Position numbers and translations under genes: made by a program. 64,000 bases of DNA, from contig VUYV01000100.1 in the NCBI GenBank assembly GCA_008711295.1, positions 431,106 through 495,105 of the forward strand, in the 5' to 3' direction. The notes below the pieces were generated by a model that saw only the letters and a program-made list of their open reading frames with translations, made no database searches and had not been told where the DNA came from. Each line of letters begins with the position of its first letter. The first letter of the stretch is position 1. This DNA is from Anarhynchus alexandrinus (taxonomy: Eukaryota; Chordata; Aves; Charadriiformes; Charadriidae). Of this stretch, positions 53,242-64,000 are shown one piece after another.

Positions 53242-54734
53242 GTGAGTAATAAATACGCTGAGTGATCACAGGGAACCTGAGGTTGTTGCTATAGAAACTA
53301 GCTGCCAAGAGATGTAGGAAGAGTTTGCTTTGGAACTCTATATGGGGCCTGGATTTTGGTCCTGGGGAAATGATTCGCTGATGGAGAGATCCAGCATCAC
53401 TGAATATCTACCTTTAAGACCTGTATTGAGAGACATGGTGGGAGTCTGTTTATTTCTTCTAGGGGCTGCCTTTTCTCCTAGCTTTAAATATCAACTAGTA
53501 TGCTCAAGTAAGATTGCTTTTGGCATCCATATTGTTAGAAGAAAAATGCAGATACCTACAATAAATATTGAAGTTCTGAGATGACTTGGTTTAGAGGAAT
53601 TTCACCATCTCTTGCCTTTGAGCACAGGGGAACCTGAGGGTGACTTGTGTATTTGGCTGAATGTCTAGGACTAGGTGCGGCAAGCTCTTGGACTTAGGTG
53701 TATAACCATGGTAATGTGCTTGGTTTGAAGGAAGAAGGAGAGGCAGTAGTAATAATTCTCTGTGGAACGACTTCTATATTTGAGGAAAGGAAATCCAGTA
53801 GGTTTCCAGTAACTACTGGCTAAAGGCAGCTGTGCTGCCATCTGGGACACAAAAACGTATAGGGACATCTAGTAAATCTGCTCCAGAAAGCTACCTAAGA
53901 TAGTAGGAATGGTGACAGTCAAAATCAGTATGTGCATGGTGTTAAATAAATGAGGGTCAAAGAAGAAACTAAAGCATTTCTTCTACCCGACCATCCCCAC
54001 TATGTAATTGTGCGTTTGCTCTTTGGATCTTAACTATAAGGAAAGCACAAAACAATTGTAATTATGTTGTGGGGCCATAGAGAAATCATATACAGCTGAA
54101 AGGAGACCCTGAGGGAAGTGCTGCGCAGCATGAATATGGCCAGCATGTTTTGAGGGAAGGCAGTTCTAAACCAAGGGTACACAAGTCAGCCTGAACTACT
54201 TGCCTTGGTGCCAGAAAGGACTCCTCGTTCCTATTTTACTGAGTTTTAGACTTGCAGTAGGAGGAAGATGTGCTGCTGGTAGCCAAACAAACTGAAATAT
54301 TATCAAAAGAAGGCCACGGGAGGAACGAGATCTAAAAAGCGCAGGAAACAGATAGGTGTAGGGGAGATGCATCACAGTTCATCTCACAGTTCACCTCCTT
54401 TCTTCACCCAGGCAGGAGGAGTCCTGTCTTCTGCATTGTCCTAGGACATGCAACATACTTTGGTATGGCTGTCTTGCAAACTTTATTTTCCTACTGCAAA
54501 GACAAACAAATCAAATATGTATGTCCCTGACACTGCTTGTTCTGCCATCACCCGAACTGGGAAAGCAGCTTCTGCAAAAGAAGCAGCGGCCGTCAAACTG
54601 CATGACACATCCTCTTAAAAGAGAGAGCAAGTCCCTCTGTGTGAATAATTGCATAATAAATAAAAGCTCTTCTTTCTCAAAACCGTTGACATTCTGGGTC
54701 AAACCTCTCCCTGGTGTAACTCCCCTGTCTTCAG

Positions 54735-54781
54735 TGAATTTACATGAGAAGAAAAGTGGCCCTCTCCGTTTAGAGACAGAG
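54735..54781 (+). other. Candidate small exon, plus strand
   Basis: The acceptor 'actcccctgtcttcag' is followed by 47 bases and the strong donor ACAGAG|GTGAGTCT. One frame is open across it, NLHEKKSGPLRLETE after two leading bases. If joined to the candidate at 55229 the frame stops after nine codons, so the two would form a noncoding or 3'-terminal join. They do not make a continuous coding chain. Not recognised; chance is likely. Confidence 0.13.
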
Positions 54782-54828
54782 GTGAGTCTGCCCATGTATT
54801 TGTCTCGCAGCTTGGAAAATTAGTTGCA

Positions 54829-54900
54829 GCCGTGTGTCTGTGTGTGTCTGTGTGTATAATATATACATCTGAGCATGTGCACATGAACGTGTGTGTATGC
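54829..54900. repeat. TG/TA-rich microsatellite tract
   Basis: Interrupted TG repeats (GTGTGTCTGTGTGTGTC type), a short TA stretch, then TG again near 54890. Alternating purine-pyrimidine DNA like this is often length-variable. Confidence 0.8.
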
Positions 54901-55228
54901 ATTGAGAAACTAAACTTCATTTATGTTACACATTTTAATGGTCTAATTTATCAGTTTAAATGCATTCTGATGCATTCTTCCAGGCCCGTTTCACCTGCTG
55001 CAATTTGCCTATTCACTTTTGATGTAAACTTTACTGTCCCTTAACTTGCAATGAAACAGGATTCTCATGGTAATTTTTAGCATTAAAGAACAAAACACTA
55101 TAGATGGAGTTTAAGTACCATAATAATCATAAAAGCAACTATAAAGTCTATGACTTATCTACTTTTTTTGGTTCTTCAAGTCATAGCTGCTGATTAAAAT
55201 GAGGTTTTTACTCCTTTTTTCCTTGTAG

Positions 55229-55328
55229 CCTGAACACAGCTACAGCAGAAAGGGCTGAATCCTCGCTGCCTCACAGACATCAGTTTGAAGATCAAGCTCT
55301 GTTGCAGAACACTTATGGTGGTGATGAG
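55229..55328 (+). other. Candidate exon, plus strand
   Basis: A very good acceptor ('actccttttttccttgtag') precedes 100 bases ending at the donor GATGAG|GTGAGAAA. After one leading base, one frame is open for 33 codons to the donor: LNTATAERAESSLPHRHQFE, then DQALLQ, ending in GGDE. The codon choice looks plausible for a vertebrate exon, but I recognise no family. An AATAAA at 55415-55420 and an A17 run at 55434-55450 lie about 90-120 bases downstream. The same DNA could therefore be the 3' end of a transcript or a retroposed copy instead of an internal exon. Confidence 0.22.
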
Positions 55329-55414
55329 GTGAGAAACAGCAAATACCAACTGGATTGCCAGTTGGCTATGAAGCATTAGCAAAAGGGGAAGTCATAAATT
55401 TGACCTCAAACCAG

Positions 55415-55450
55415 AATAAACTGTCAGCCACTTAAAAAAAAAAAAAAAAA
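55415..55450 (+). repeat. AATAAA followed by an A17 run
   Basis: AATAAA at 55415-55420 is followed 13 bases later by A17 (55434-55450). A genomic A-run just past a poly(A) signal is the trace expected from a retroposed transcript end, or it may be an A-rich site beside a genuine signal. No flanking target-site duplication was found by eye. Confidence 0.6.
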
Positions 55451-55471
55451 GTTGCTTTTCTGGGCTTTTAC

Positions 55472-55532
55472 CTGTGCAGTGGGAGAGCACAAGTATAGGT
55501 CTCCAGTACAATTTGAATTGCCTTCCTTTTCA
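55472..55532 (-). other. Candidate exon, minus strand
   Basis: On the minus strand the acceptor ('ctcctgattcttttcag') is close to ideal, and 61 bases later is the donor CACAG|GTAAAAG. After one leading base a single frame is open for 20 codons, ending in SPTAQ. It lies about 140 bases from a plus-strand exon candidate on the opposite strand, so at most one of them is likely to belong to a given gene. The product is not recognised. Confidence 0.17.
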
Positions 55533-56393
55533 CTGAAAAGAATCAGGAGGAGACCCACCTAAATATATCTTCAAGAAATAAAGGCCATCTTACTATTTGC
55601 ACCGATGGAAAGAGATCAAAATAGGTCAAGTGTGAAATAAGAGCTGGTGTAGGAATCTGGGTATCTCTTGGGTAGAATACAAGGCTGTTGAACAATCTCT
55701 CTGGGCAAAGCACATATCCAGCAAAACCATTCCTCTGTAGCACTCTGATGCACATTTTTCTTCTTGTCTGAAATGTCAATTTTACTAATATTATCACATT
55801 TCTATAGAAAAATGTATCTGAAAGTTTATAGGGAAATATACTGAGAAATTTAAAGCAGAGATAATTGTTGCTCAGACAGGCGATTACACCATGAAAATGA
55901 CTGTAGCAGGTCATCACTGAAGGCAATAGGTTCTCAATATATGAGAAAAGAATATTAATCTAAGGAACAAAATGACCAGAAGTTTTCATAAATACCACCA
56001 GTCTCACTGGGTGTTTCAGAGAAGGTTCTTGAAATGCTTTCCACAGGGCTTAAACCAAACAACCAGTTTGAAATGGAGGCTGAGGTGAAGAGGGATGGGT
56101 AAAGAAGTATATTACTGCATGTCCTGTTACTGTCCTGCTGTGACATGCTGTGCACGCCTTCTCAGAGCTTGGCACAATTTTAGATTTCAGCCTTTCACCC
56201 CCACTTCTAGGCTTGAGACGAAAGTCTCAAGTGTGCAACCTTCCTTTGGAGCATCTGGTGCCGGTCAGTGTCAGAAACATGACCCTTAAATAGCTGGATA
56301 AGGTTTTGACAGTTTTCATGTTTCTCTGCCAGGCAGCTTAAAAACCCATCATATTTACATTCTATAAATAGGGTATTTATGTGGGTTTTCTCT

Positions 56394-57000
56394 TAGAATC
56401 ATAGAATCATAGTATCGCCTAGGTTGGAACGGTCCTTTAAGATCATCGAGTCCAACTATCAACCTAATACTACCAAACCCACCACTAAACTATGTCCCTC
56501 AGCACCACATCTACATGTCTTTTAAATACCTCCAGGGATGACAATTCCACCACTTCCCTGGGCAGCCTGTTCCAGTGTTTGATAACCCTTTCGGTGAAGA
56601 ATTTTTTCCTAATATCCTAACTAAACCTCTCCTGGTGTAACTTGAGGCTGTTTCCTCTTGTCCTACCACCTGTTACTTGGGAGAAGAGACTGACCCCACC
56701 TCGCTACAACCTCCTTTTTTGTAGTTGTAGAGAGCTATGAGATCTCCCCTCAGCCTCCTTTTGTCCAGGCTAAAAAACCCCAGTTCTCTCAGCTGCTCCT
56801 CATAAGACTTGCGCTCCAGACCCTTCACCAGCTTTGTTGCTCTTCTTTGGACATGCTCCAGAATCTCAATGTCTTTCTTGTAGTGAGGGGCCCAAAACTG
56901 AACACAGTGTTTGAGGTTCAGCCTCTTCTGTACCTCTCTGATACCTTTCTTGTAGAGAAGATCTTGCTGTAGAGCCATATACTTCACTGAGATAAATGCT
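56394..57000 (-). mobile_element. CR1 LINE retrotransposon fragment with part of the ORF2 polymerase frame
   Basis: This is a CR1 LINE copy in the minus orientation. Its 3' end is at 56394, where the plus strand starts with repeated 'atagaatc' (complement of the ATTCTATG tail) and then 'ggttggaacggtcctttaa'. A minus-strand frame from 57050 to 56673 stays open for 125 codons. Its middle and end match the C-terminal part of CR1 ORF2, with the family phrases [25 protein letters not shown] and [15 protein letters not shown]. The first 40 or so residues do not look like CR1, so the 5' break lies near 56920-57000 and is uncertain. Downstream of the open part the frame is broken before the tail. The copy is 5'-truncated and lacks the endonuclease and most of the reverse transcriptase, so it is a dead relic. 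Confidence 0.93.
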
Positions 57001-58084
57001 GATGTTTTCATAATGTGCAGTCTGCTTTTTACACCTACATATAATTGCACCTGCCTAATTAGAAACTGTATTATGAAGGAGGGAAATTATTGAAACTATC
57101 ATCAGCTCTATTTTATGTACTGTAACATGGAGGGAAAAGTGCTGAATTTTAAATGAAATAAAACTGGTTGAATTAGCACTGCATGGTGCCACTGTAGAAG
57201 AATAGGTGTTAGATGTACTGCAGAAAGGTGGCTGTCTTGCATGTTCTTCAGAACCTCAGGTTCATCCCCACCACCACCCAGTAAGTGCTGAAGCCAACAA
57301 GGTTCAATTGCTCTTTGCCATTCAGACCACTTTTCCCTTAAGAAAATGAGGAAAGATTAGAGATACGGTGCTACCAGACCATCTTCCTTCTCTCTCCCTT
57401 CCCATTTTTCAATGCATAGACTCAGCATGTGATTAATGGTTGTGAATAGTATATTCAATAAGCATTTTCTGTGCTAGAAGCTATCGTGCTACAAGCTAAC
57501 TTAATGTACTTCATGCATGATGTGGCTTTTTTCCCACTGCCATCAGAGAGGTGTGAGGGAGAGCAGTGACATGCTCCGGAGAATGGGAAAATCTTTTGAA
57601 GGTTTGTGATAAAACTAGCTTAATGTTTTTCAGCCACTTGGCTTCATGAATATCACATCCAACTACATAGGCTATAACACAACACTTAGATGGAAATGAG
57701 AGTTTCCCCCGTCAGTATGTATTTAGTGTAGCATAACCATTTAAACACTTCATTTAAAGAATGGGTGATCTCAAACTAAATCATAAGGCTTCTAATCTAC
57801 TTTTTGAGAGTTTTCAAAGGATGGCTGCATAAAGAGGGATCTGTGGTTCACTCAGATCTCACTTTGACTGTAGTGGCTATTTTGTTCATGAGAAGGATGT
57901 CTGGATTTGATCCTGAGTTGGCAGGAGCTGTGCCCTCCTGCTTCCCTACCTGTTGCTCAAGTAGGTTGTGTTATATTACTGCTATTTGAGTTACTAAACA
58001 CGATCATAGATATAACAGTGGGCAGAACTGAAGCCTTTATTGGCCTTATTGGAAGAAAGACTTTGGGGTCCACTGCACCTTACG

Positions 58085-58113
58085 GTGTGCTTAGTGCAGC
58101 ACACTAAGCACAC
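58085..58113. repeat. Inverted repeat, 12-bp arms and 5-base loop
   Basis: GTGTGCTTAGTG (58085-58096) is exactly complementary to CACTAAGCACAC (58102-58113), with loop CAGCA. The stem is too short for a microRNA precursor and is not followed by a T-run, so no RNA gene or terminator is claimed. Confidence 0.88.
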
Positions 58114-60235
58114 TCTCTCCTTTCCTTGTATTGACCTTAACAATATTTCCACATCTCAAGTAAAATAAACACATGGCTTGATATACACAGCAGACATTTG
58201 TGAGGCTTCAACATGACAATGCCACTGTTTTAAAAATAATTTAAATATTGTTATTGATTTGACAGCAGGAAGAAGTTGACAAGTGGAGATGGAATATTAT
58301 TTATGTTGTCATATCCCATTTCCATTTGTTTGGCTGATTTTGTGAGGGATGATATGTTGGAAAATAAAATACAACATTTATCATCATTTATCTGAGAGTA
58401 AAAAGTTGCATTTACAGTCTTTACAACACAGTAATGCATTCTGCTCCCCATCACTCTGTAGTAATGTTGGACTAAATCTAATGACTTCTACAAGGCTTCT
58501 TGAGATGATAGCAGAGTAAGATTGCTTAACAAGTCTAAATCGGATGACACAGTGGAATTTCCTCAGCATTTAAAACTTTCTTTTAAGTCCAACACTCTGT
58601 ACAAATTAGCACTGTGTTTGAGAATGGTTGCACCAAATACAAATTAAATTGGACAACTGTGTTAAACTAGCGTAGTCTCATCAGAATTTTTATTGTCTGC
58701 AGTATTGGTCAAATAAGATAACCTCCCAATATCTCCTGCACAGGGTCATAACAAGATACTAGGGACCAACACACAAAATACCTTCACAAATGTGACTTAG
58801 AGAAAGTGTTTATTCAGTTTCACCCAACTCTTGGGAGGTATCTGAAGGCGAGGCAAAGCTCTGCCAAAAAAGAGGTCACTGACATTTTTAATGGTTGGGT
58901 TTTAGATGTTGGCTGTTTTATATTTTTAGCTTTAGAGCTGTGACCTGCTTTTAACCTAATGTGACAGGAGGTCTGAATGATGTTAATTGCCAACAGAAAA
59001 GAAAGATGATCGATAAGGATCTGAACCTGCAAACTCCCAGTACGCGTTTATCTCCACCAGTGAGAGAGCCCAGTTAAAATCAATGAACCAGAAGCAGCTG
59101 TAAACCTAAGCAGATATATGCTTGAAGACCCATGAGATTCCTTTTTCAGCTCATGGAATAGTGGACTATTTTTTGCAGTAAAAGTATTTGCGCACAGATC
59201 CAACTCCCAGGATGCACAGGTCAGTAGTGGAACTGCAAGTCTCAAAAGAAGCGAGAATGCTCCTGGAAATCTTTCTCATAATTGAAACAAAGGGTGCTTT
59301 TTCCTCTGAATCCATAATCAGGCTAGAAGTAGGGAGTAAGTTTTAATGGTTTTGAGTTTTTGTGTATCTTATCTTAAGGAGACAGTTGATCCATCTAGAG
59401 TGCATCTCACTTGCTGGGAGTCCTGAGAGCAGGGTGAAAAGTTGGACCTTTAAAAGACCTACTTGTTCTTCTCTAGGTTGCAGACTTGTTGGATGGCCTC
59501 TTACAATGCACTTGCCTTCATTTTTGTTTCCACTCCCTCCTCTCACTCTCTTGTGCCTGTGGCAGATTAGAGGAAACCTTTGACTGACAATATATAAATA
59601 GTTTTTATAAATAGGAAACTTAGGAGCAAGGCTGCCAATACCTCTCAGAATTAGAGAACTCTGGAATGGTATTTACAATAAAGTCAAGTTCAGATAGGTG
59701 CTGAGAGGTAAACAGGTTATGGCCACATCACTTCTACAGCAGAACAAAGTAGTCAAATGGGGCTAATGGCCATTTTCAGCTCTGAAGAAGCCACAATTTT
59801 TGGGGGGGTAAGTGGGTTATTTCATTTTTGTGTCTATTTTTGACAATTTTTTTGAACATTCAGTGCACCTTTCATTGAAAGCATTCAAAGTTTTGCAGTC
59901 TTTATTGACTGTCTGAAAGACAGCAACACTGATTTATAGCGTGTGTAAAAGGATCATTGTAGTCATCAATGAATTGCATCCATTTCTGGAGAGAAACACA
60001 GCAGGTGCTTCACTGAACACAGCAATTCAAAGCAATAACATAAGATAAGATGAAAAGCCTGTCATATAGTAGAAGAGCAACGGAAAGATTGGTAGTAAGT
60101 AAGAATTAATATATTGAGGATAGCCCTTTATTTCTAAGAAAGGCATCATTGTGAAACATTATAAGTAGTCAGGATATAGCAGCAGAGTGCACCTTATAAT
60201 CAAACCGCTAGTAACTTGGAAGAGTGTGACCTTTA

Positions 60236-60259
60236 TTGAATTTATGAATTCATAAATTC
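60236..60259. repeat. Perfect 24-bp palindrome
   Basis: The 24 bases centred on an EcoRI-type GAATTC read identically on both strands (half site TGAATTTATGAA). There is no spacer, so it can form a cruciform or bind a symmetric dimer. The flanks show no transposon ends. Confidence 0.9.
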
Positions 60260-62250
60260 ATTGTTCCTGAAACCAATTCGTATTAGAGATGGCTTTGAAA
60301 AAGTCAAAACTGGATACCAGGGGAGAGGCAGAAGTAGATTTGTGCTATACCACATCAGTCTTCCTCTTGTTTCCCATATTCTTTTTAAGTGCATGTAAAT
60401 GCAGTGGCAAAAAACATAAGCTGATAAATAAAACAGCAGACACAGAGCAAAAAAAAATCCCATTTGAAAATTCTGACTCTGTTGATGCCCTGAATGTTTT
60501 GATTATAGTCCAGCTTAGCAACCTTCTCTTTCACCATGGCTTGAAGTGGGAAGCCAAAGGGTTTTGATCACCCTGAATTGCCCTGTGTGTCACAGTTCCA
60601 GAAACATCTGCGAGAATCCCTCTCTGATGATTTGCTCTTACAATTCACAGTGTTCAATGGCTCTTGATTTGTTTCATTTCTCATGACAGATGTGATGGTC
60701 TAGTGGTTGTACATGGGGTAACAGTGCACAGCACGTAAGCACAAATCACATTTTTTTCCTGCAACTGTATCTGCCAGATTTTAAAAGGGAAAAAAAGGTG
60801 GGTTTTTTTCTGTATTGGTGAACACTTATTTAAGATCTCAGATGCAAGCAAAGACAAAAACTCAAACTGTGCAGAAAATGAAATCTACATAGATACTTCC
60901 ATAGTGATGGAGAACATCTAGTGAAATGTCCAAAAGGCTTTCTCTGCCACATATTGTACGGATATACACTGTGAATATTCTTCAATACGATCTGGGATAA
61001 TTTATACTAGCTGCCTAATTCTATTGGTGATTTTAATTGGGTATATGATTCATCTTTGTTTGTTGGCTCATTGCTACATAATATTTTTGTTCATTATTAA
61101 GCATCTGCATTAGTCCTTTGGGATGGCACATGTGTATTTTCTGTCATACGGGAAGGGTATTATTAAGGATAGGCACAGGACCAAGTTGCATTCCTTTCTT
61201 ACCTGTAAATAGGACTAATAATACTTTTCCCATCTTACCAATTTAAATTGCACAGCTTTTGGGACACAGCCTCTCTTATACTGATTTATCCTGCCTTTTG
61301 CAAGGAAACTGGCTCTGGCTTCAGAGTCTGCATGGTTCATTAGTGTGGCTGAGAAACAGATTGCCAGAGGACTGCAGTGTCAGATCCCCTCCCCCCCCTT
61401 CTGTGGGCTTTGTTAGGGGACAAATGTCTGTGCAGCACTCGGTTGGGAACTCTTCTCTTTTGAGTTATACTTCATTCCTAGCAAAGGCCAAAACTCACTG
61501 GTTTTGACCAAGCTAAAACATCGCTCTCCTTGCTGACACGAGCTGTGGGAAAACAAAGTTTTCACAGGCAGCTCCCTGAAACACTCTAAACCACTGAGAG
61601 CAAAAGAGGTGTAATGACCTGTAGTCCTCCAGAAGCTTTAGATGGAGGAGACTGTCTCCTGGTCTACTGTGAAGTGAAGGAAAGGCACACTGAATAAGGA
61701 ACCTAATTAGAAGCAAAGCCTGAGCAAGGGACAAAGACTCTAGAAAAAAAGAAAAAACACTGTCAAAAAATGACTCTGAGCCTCAGATAACCAGTCAAAA
61801 TAATTGTTGCTGTTTGAACACCCTTTGACAGTGTCTCAAGGAAGGCCACCCACTCAGCTCAGCTTCCATATCAAGAGTGAAACATTCAGGCAACTGATTT
61901 AGAAGGAAACACTCCTGTCCTGAAGGAGAACCTGAAAGAAAAATAGCCCCACAAACCCCAGGACTATCTAGCACGTGTTTTGTCTTCTTTCTTGCCCAGC
62001 AAATTTCTGTAAAACTTTAGTTCCTATTTCATTAGAGAACTGGATCTATGGGGAATCTGGCTGTTGAAGCGTAAAGCAAGGCAGGTCTACAAAGGCTTTT
62101 TTCTCAGGCATGTTTTGGTAGCTCGGCTCCCGGAGGAGATGAGGGAAGAGGGAGTAACATCCTGGGAATACTTCAATGCTATGCCAACGTGGACAGCATT
62201 TTGGCTTCAATCTCACTGCTGGGGCACAGCATTGGTGCTATTATAACTTG

Positions 62251-62644
62251 TAGAATCATTTAGGTTGGAAAAGACCCTTAAGATCCAGTCCAACTGTAAA
62301 CCTAACACTGCCAAGTCCACCACTAAACCCTAAACACCACATCTACCCATCTTTTAAATAGCTCCAGGGATGGTGACTCAACCACTTCCCTGGGCAGCCT
62401 GTTTCAATGCTTGACAACACTGCCAATGAAGAAATTTTTCCTAATATCCAATCTAAACCTCTCCTGGCATAACTTGAAGCCATTTCCAGTTTTCCCATTG
62501 CCTGTTATTTGGGAGAAGAGACTGACCCCCACATTGCTACTACCTCCTTTCAGGTAGTTGCAAAGAGTGATAAGGTCTCCCCTCAGCTTCCTTTTCTCCA
62601 GGCTAAACAACCGCAGTTCCCTCAGCCACTCCTCATAAGACTTT
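62251..62644 (-). mobile_element. CR1 LINE retrotransposon, 3' fragment
   Basis: This is a minus-strand CR1 3' end. On the plus strand it opens with 'tagaatcatttaggttgga' and 'gacccttaagatccagtcc', close to the tail of the copy at 56394. It then shows the same ordered blocks: 'accacttccctgggcagcct', 'cctaatatcc', and 'ctcctcataagact' at the broken 5' end. The minus-strand frame 62610-62404 reads [11 protein letters not shown], then [11 protein letters not shown], then [10 protein letters not shown], which are ORF2 C-terminal phrases of the family. The frame is interrupted before the usual C terminus. Similarity stops abruptly at about 62644, the 5' truncation. It is younger or better preserved than a background relic but incapable of movement. 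Confidence 0.92.
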
Positions 62645-64000
62645 TTCTCTCTATATACATTTTAGTACTTCTTTATATCACAGATTTTTGTATGGAATAA
62701 AGATGATGACATGTTTAGATATGACATAGTCATAGCACCAGAAATGCATGTTAGTCATCATACAGATTGAATTTTATTTTAATCCATGTAGAAAGTGCCC
62801 ATATAGTGTAGCTATCGAAGATAAATGGTATAAGGAAGAAAAACCTGACTTTACCATTGTGCTTAGCTAAATCAACTTAAAATTATTCAACTGTTCATTG
62901 CAGGTCATGTAATAAAGTCAAGTTAGAGACTACTAAACTAAGCTGACTTAGACACAGTCTAACAAGAGCTGCACAGAGAAGGCGAAAGGCTAATTTATTT
63001 TGCTTCTCAGCCCTCTGCAACTGTTGTGTAGCTTGGTATTGCTAATGAAGACTGGTATATAACATTAACAGAGAAGAAATATGAACTGAGATCAGGAAGG
63101 TCTGGGTCTGATCTTTGCTGCCACCTGCAATGGAGTGGTGTGAAATTCAGAGGTTATGAAATCCAGCACATCTCTTACTGGGTTGTAACAGACACAATAT
63201 AGTTCCACTGCCAACATTTTTTCCCATTCTTTCCATAATCTGTCTTTCAATACACATTGTAAAAGTATGATTTCCTTCTAGATATCATTTAAAAATACCT
63301 GCAATAATTGAAGGCTAATCTGTTCTCTGAGCCTTTGCTGATGGGAATTGTAAGCTGGGGTCAGGTGCAGGATTTCTGTCACCAGCGTCTGAAGCCCTCT
63401 GTTCCTAGAACAGGTGAAGCACAGGTGAATGTGTTAGGAAACTTGGACTTGCCCTCAGGCTTTTTTTCATTCCTTAGTTTTCCTGCTGTGCAGGTCGTTT
63501 CATCATCTAATGGGGGCTGAACTTAGGCTGTCAACCATGTCACTCAAACTAATAACCTTTAAGGCCTTGGGAATAGGTTCAGGTCACTGCATGACAGAAA
63601 GGTGGATCCAGATGTGGGCTTCCCTTCCCCTTTGAAAGCAAAACCATTTCCATTTAGGCCTCCCTAATCACAGCGTGGACATTTTTTGCATTATATCTTT
63701 AATGGACAAAGCTGTACTTGGGTTTTTAATCTTGGTGAAGAGGCTTTCTCCCATCCCTTTCTCTGCTTGGAAACCATTTTTCCTTTATTGTCGAAAAATA
63801 TTTCATGTCCTGACGCCCCCTCTGACCCCCAGTCTCATTGCCAGGATCCAGGAGGGGAGCTTAGCTCCTGGCAGTGCAGGTGGCAGTAGATGGCAGCAGC
63901 AGTCCATGCTGGGAGCCGTGAGTGGCAAAATAAGCGATAGAGGGGCTCACAGGAGGCTGGAATTTTAAATATCATCATTTTTTTCCCCTGGCACATCTCT
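62645..64000. other. Unique noncoding sequence to the window end
   Basis: Open frames of up to 97 codons overlap each other and match nothing I recognise. No repeats or regulatory patterns stand out. Confidence 0.65.

Larger units (their letters stand above)
45893..56393. other. Unique noncoding sequence between CR1 copies
   Basis: The longest open frame of the window (179 codons, minus, 47664-47125) lies here. It has no recognised motif and no clear splice boundaries. AT-rich stretches at 46.7-46.9 and 51.85-52.05 kb resemble regulatory DNA. Exon-like segments cluster at 53.2-55.5 kb. Confidence 0.65.
57001..62250. other. Unique noncoding sequence between two minus-strand CR1 copies
   Basis: No gene or further mobile element is recognised. 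The notable contents are the inverted repeat at 58.1 kb and the 24-bp palindrome at 60.24 kb. Confidence 0.65.

Noticed and set aside
53220..53306. Minus-strand splice pair opposing the plus candidate at 53191
   Set aside because: All three frames are closed and it overlaps an equally good pair on the other strand, so it was kept only as an example of chance signals.
61499..61542. 44-base minus-strand segment between 'tttgttttcccacag' and CCA|GTGAGT
   Set aside because: Two frames stay open only because it is very short, and the donor lacks the AG before GT.

Overview
This window looks like vertebrate nuclear DNA, and most likely bird. The best evidence is three fragments of CR1 LINE retrotransposons, two of them keeping the ATTCTATG-type 3' tail usual in avian CR1 copies. 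Two probable solo LTRs of endogenous retroviruses are also present. Interspersed repeats are otherwise sparse, as in bird genomes. The sequence is AT-rich, with no CpG island, no bacterial-style gene packing, and many A/T homopolymer runs. The species cannot be named from what is visible.

No protein-coding gene can be assigned with confidence. The open reading frames are short (179 codons at most) and overlap on both strands. Apart from the CR1 pieces, none resembles a protein family I recognise. The window is best read as intergenic desert or the inside of one or more large introns. A few short segments have a pyrimidine-tract acceptor, a consensus donor and at least one informative reading frame. 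I list them as low-confidence candidate exons, because several such pairs are expected by chance in 64 kb read on two strands.

Layout: 1-12.7 kb is unique AT-rich sequence with a 21-bp tandem duplication and simple repeats. At 12.77-12.87 kb is an exon-like segment with an ATG three codons before a donor. From 14.1 to 14.9 kb is an AT/TAAT-rich block resembling a conserved enhancer and containing an imperfect 27-bp palindrome. At 21.08-21.53 kb is LTR-like element 1, flanked by a perfect 10-bp direct repeat. At 26.5-27.05 kb is a second enhancer-like block. At 31.1 kb is a G-quadruplex motif on the minus strand. At 31.95-32.47 kb is LTR-like element 2. At 36.0-36.2 kb is a minus-strand exon-like segment open across 185 bases. 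At 45.7-45.9 kb is a CR1 tail (+). From 53 to 55.5 kb several exon-like segments cluster on both strands next to an AATAAA/poly(A) tract. At 56.4-57.0 kb is a CR1 fragment (-) with an open frame from the CR1 polymerase ORF. At 58.1 and 60.2 kb are strong short inverted repeats. At 62.25-62.64 kb is a third CR1 fragment (-).

I saw no CRISPR array, recognisable RNA gene, operon or convincing undescribed system. The items most worth checking are the 10-bp repeat around LTR 1, the exon-like segments, and the two enhancer-like blocks.
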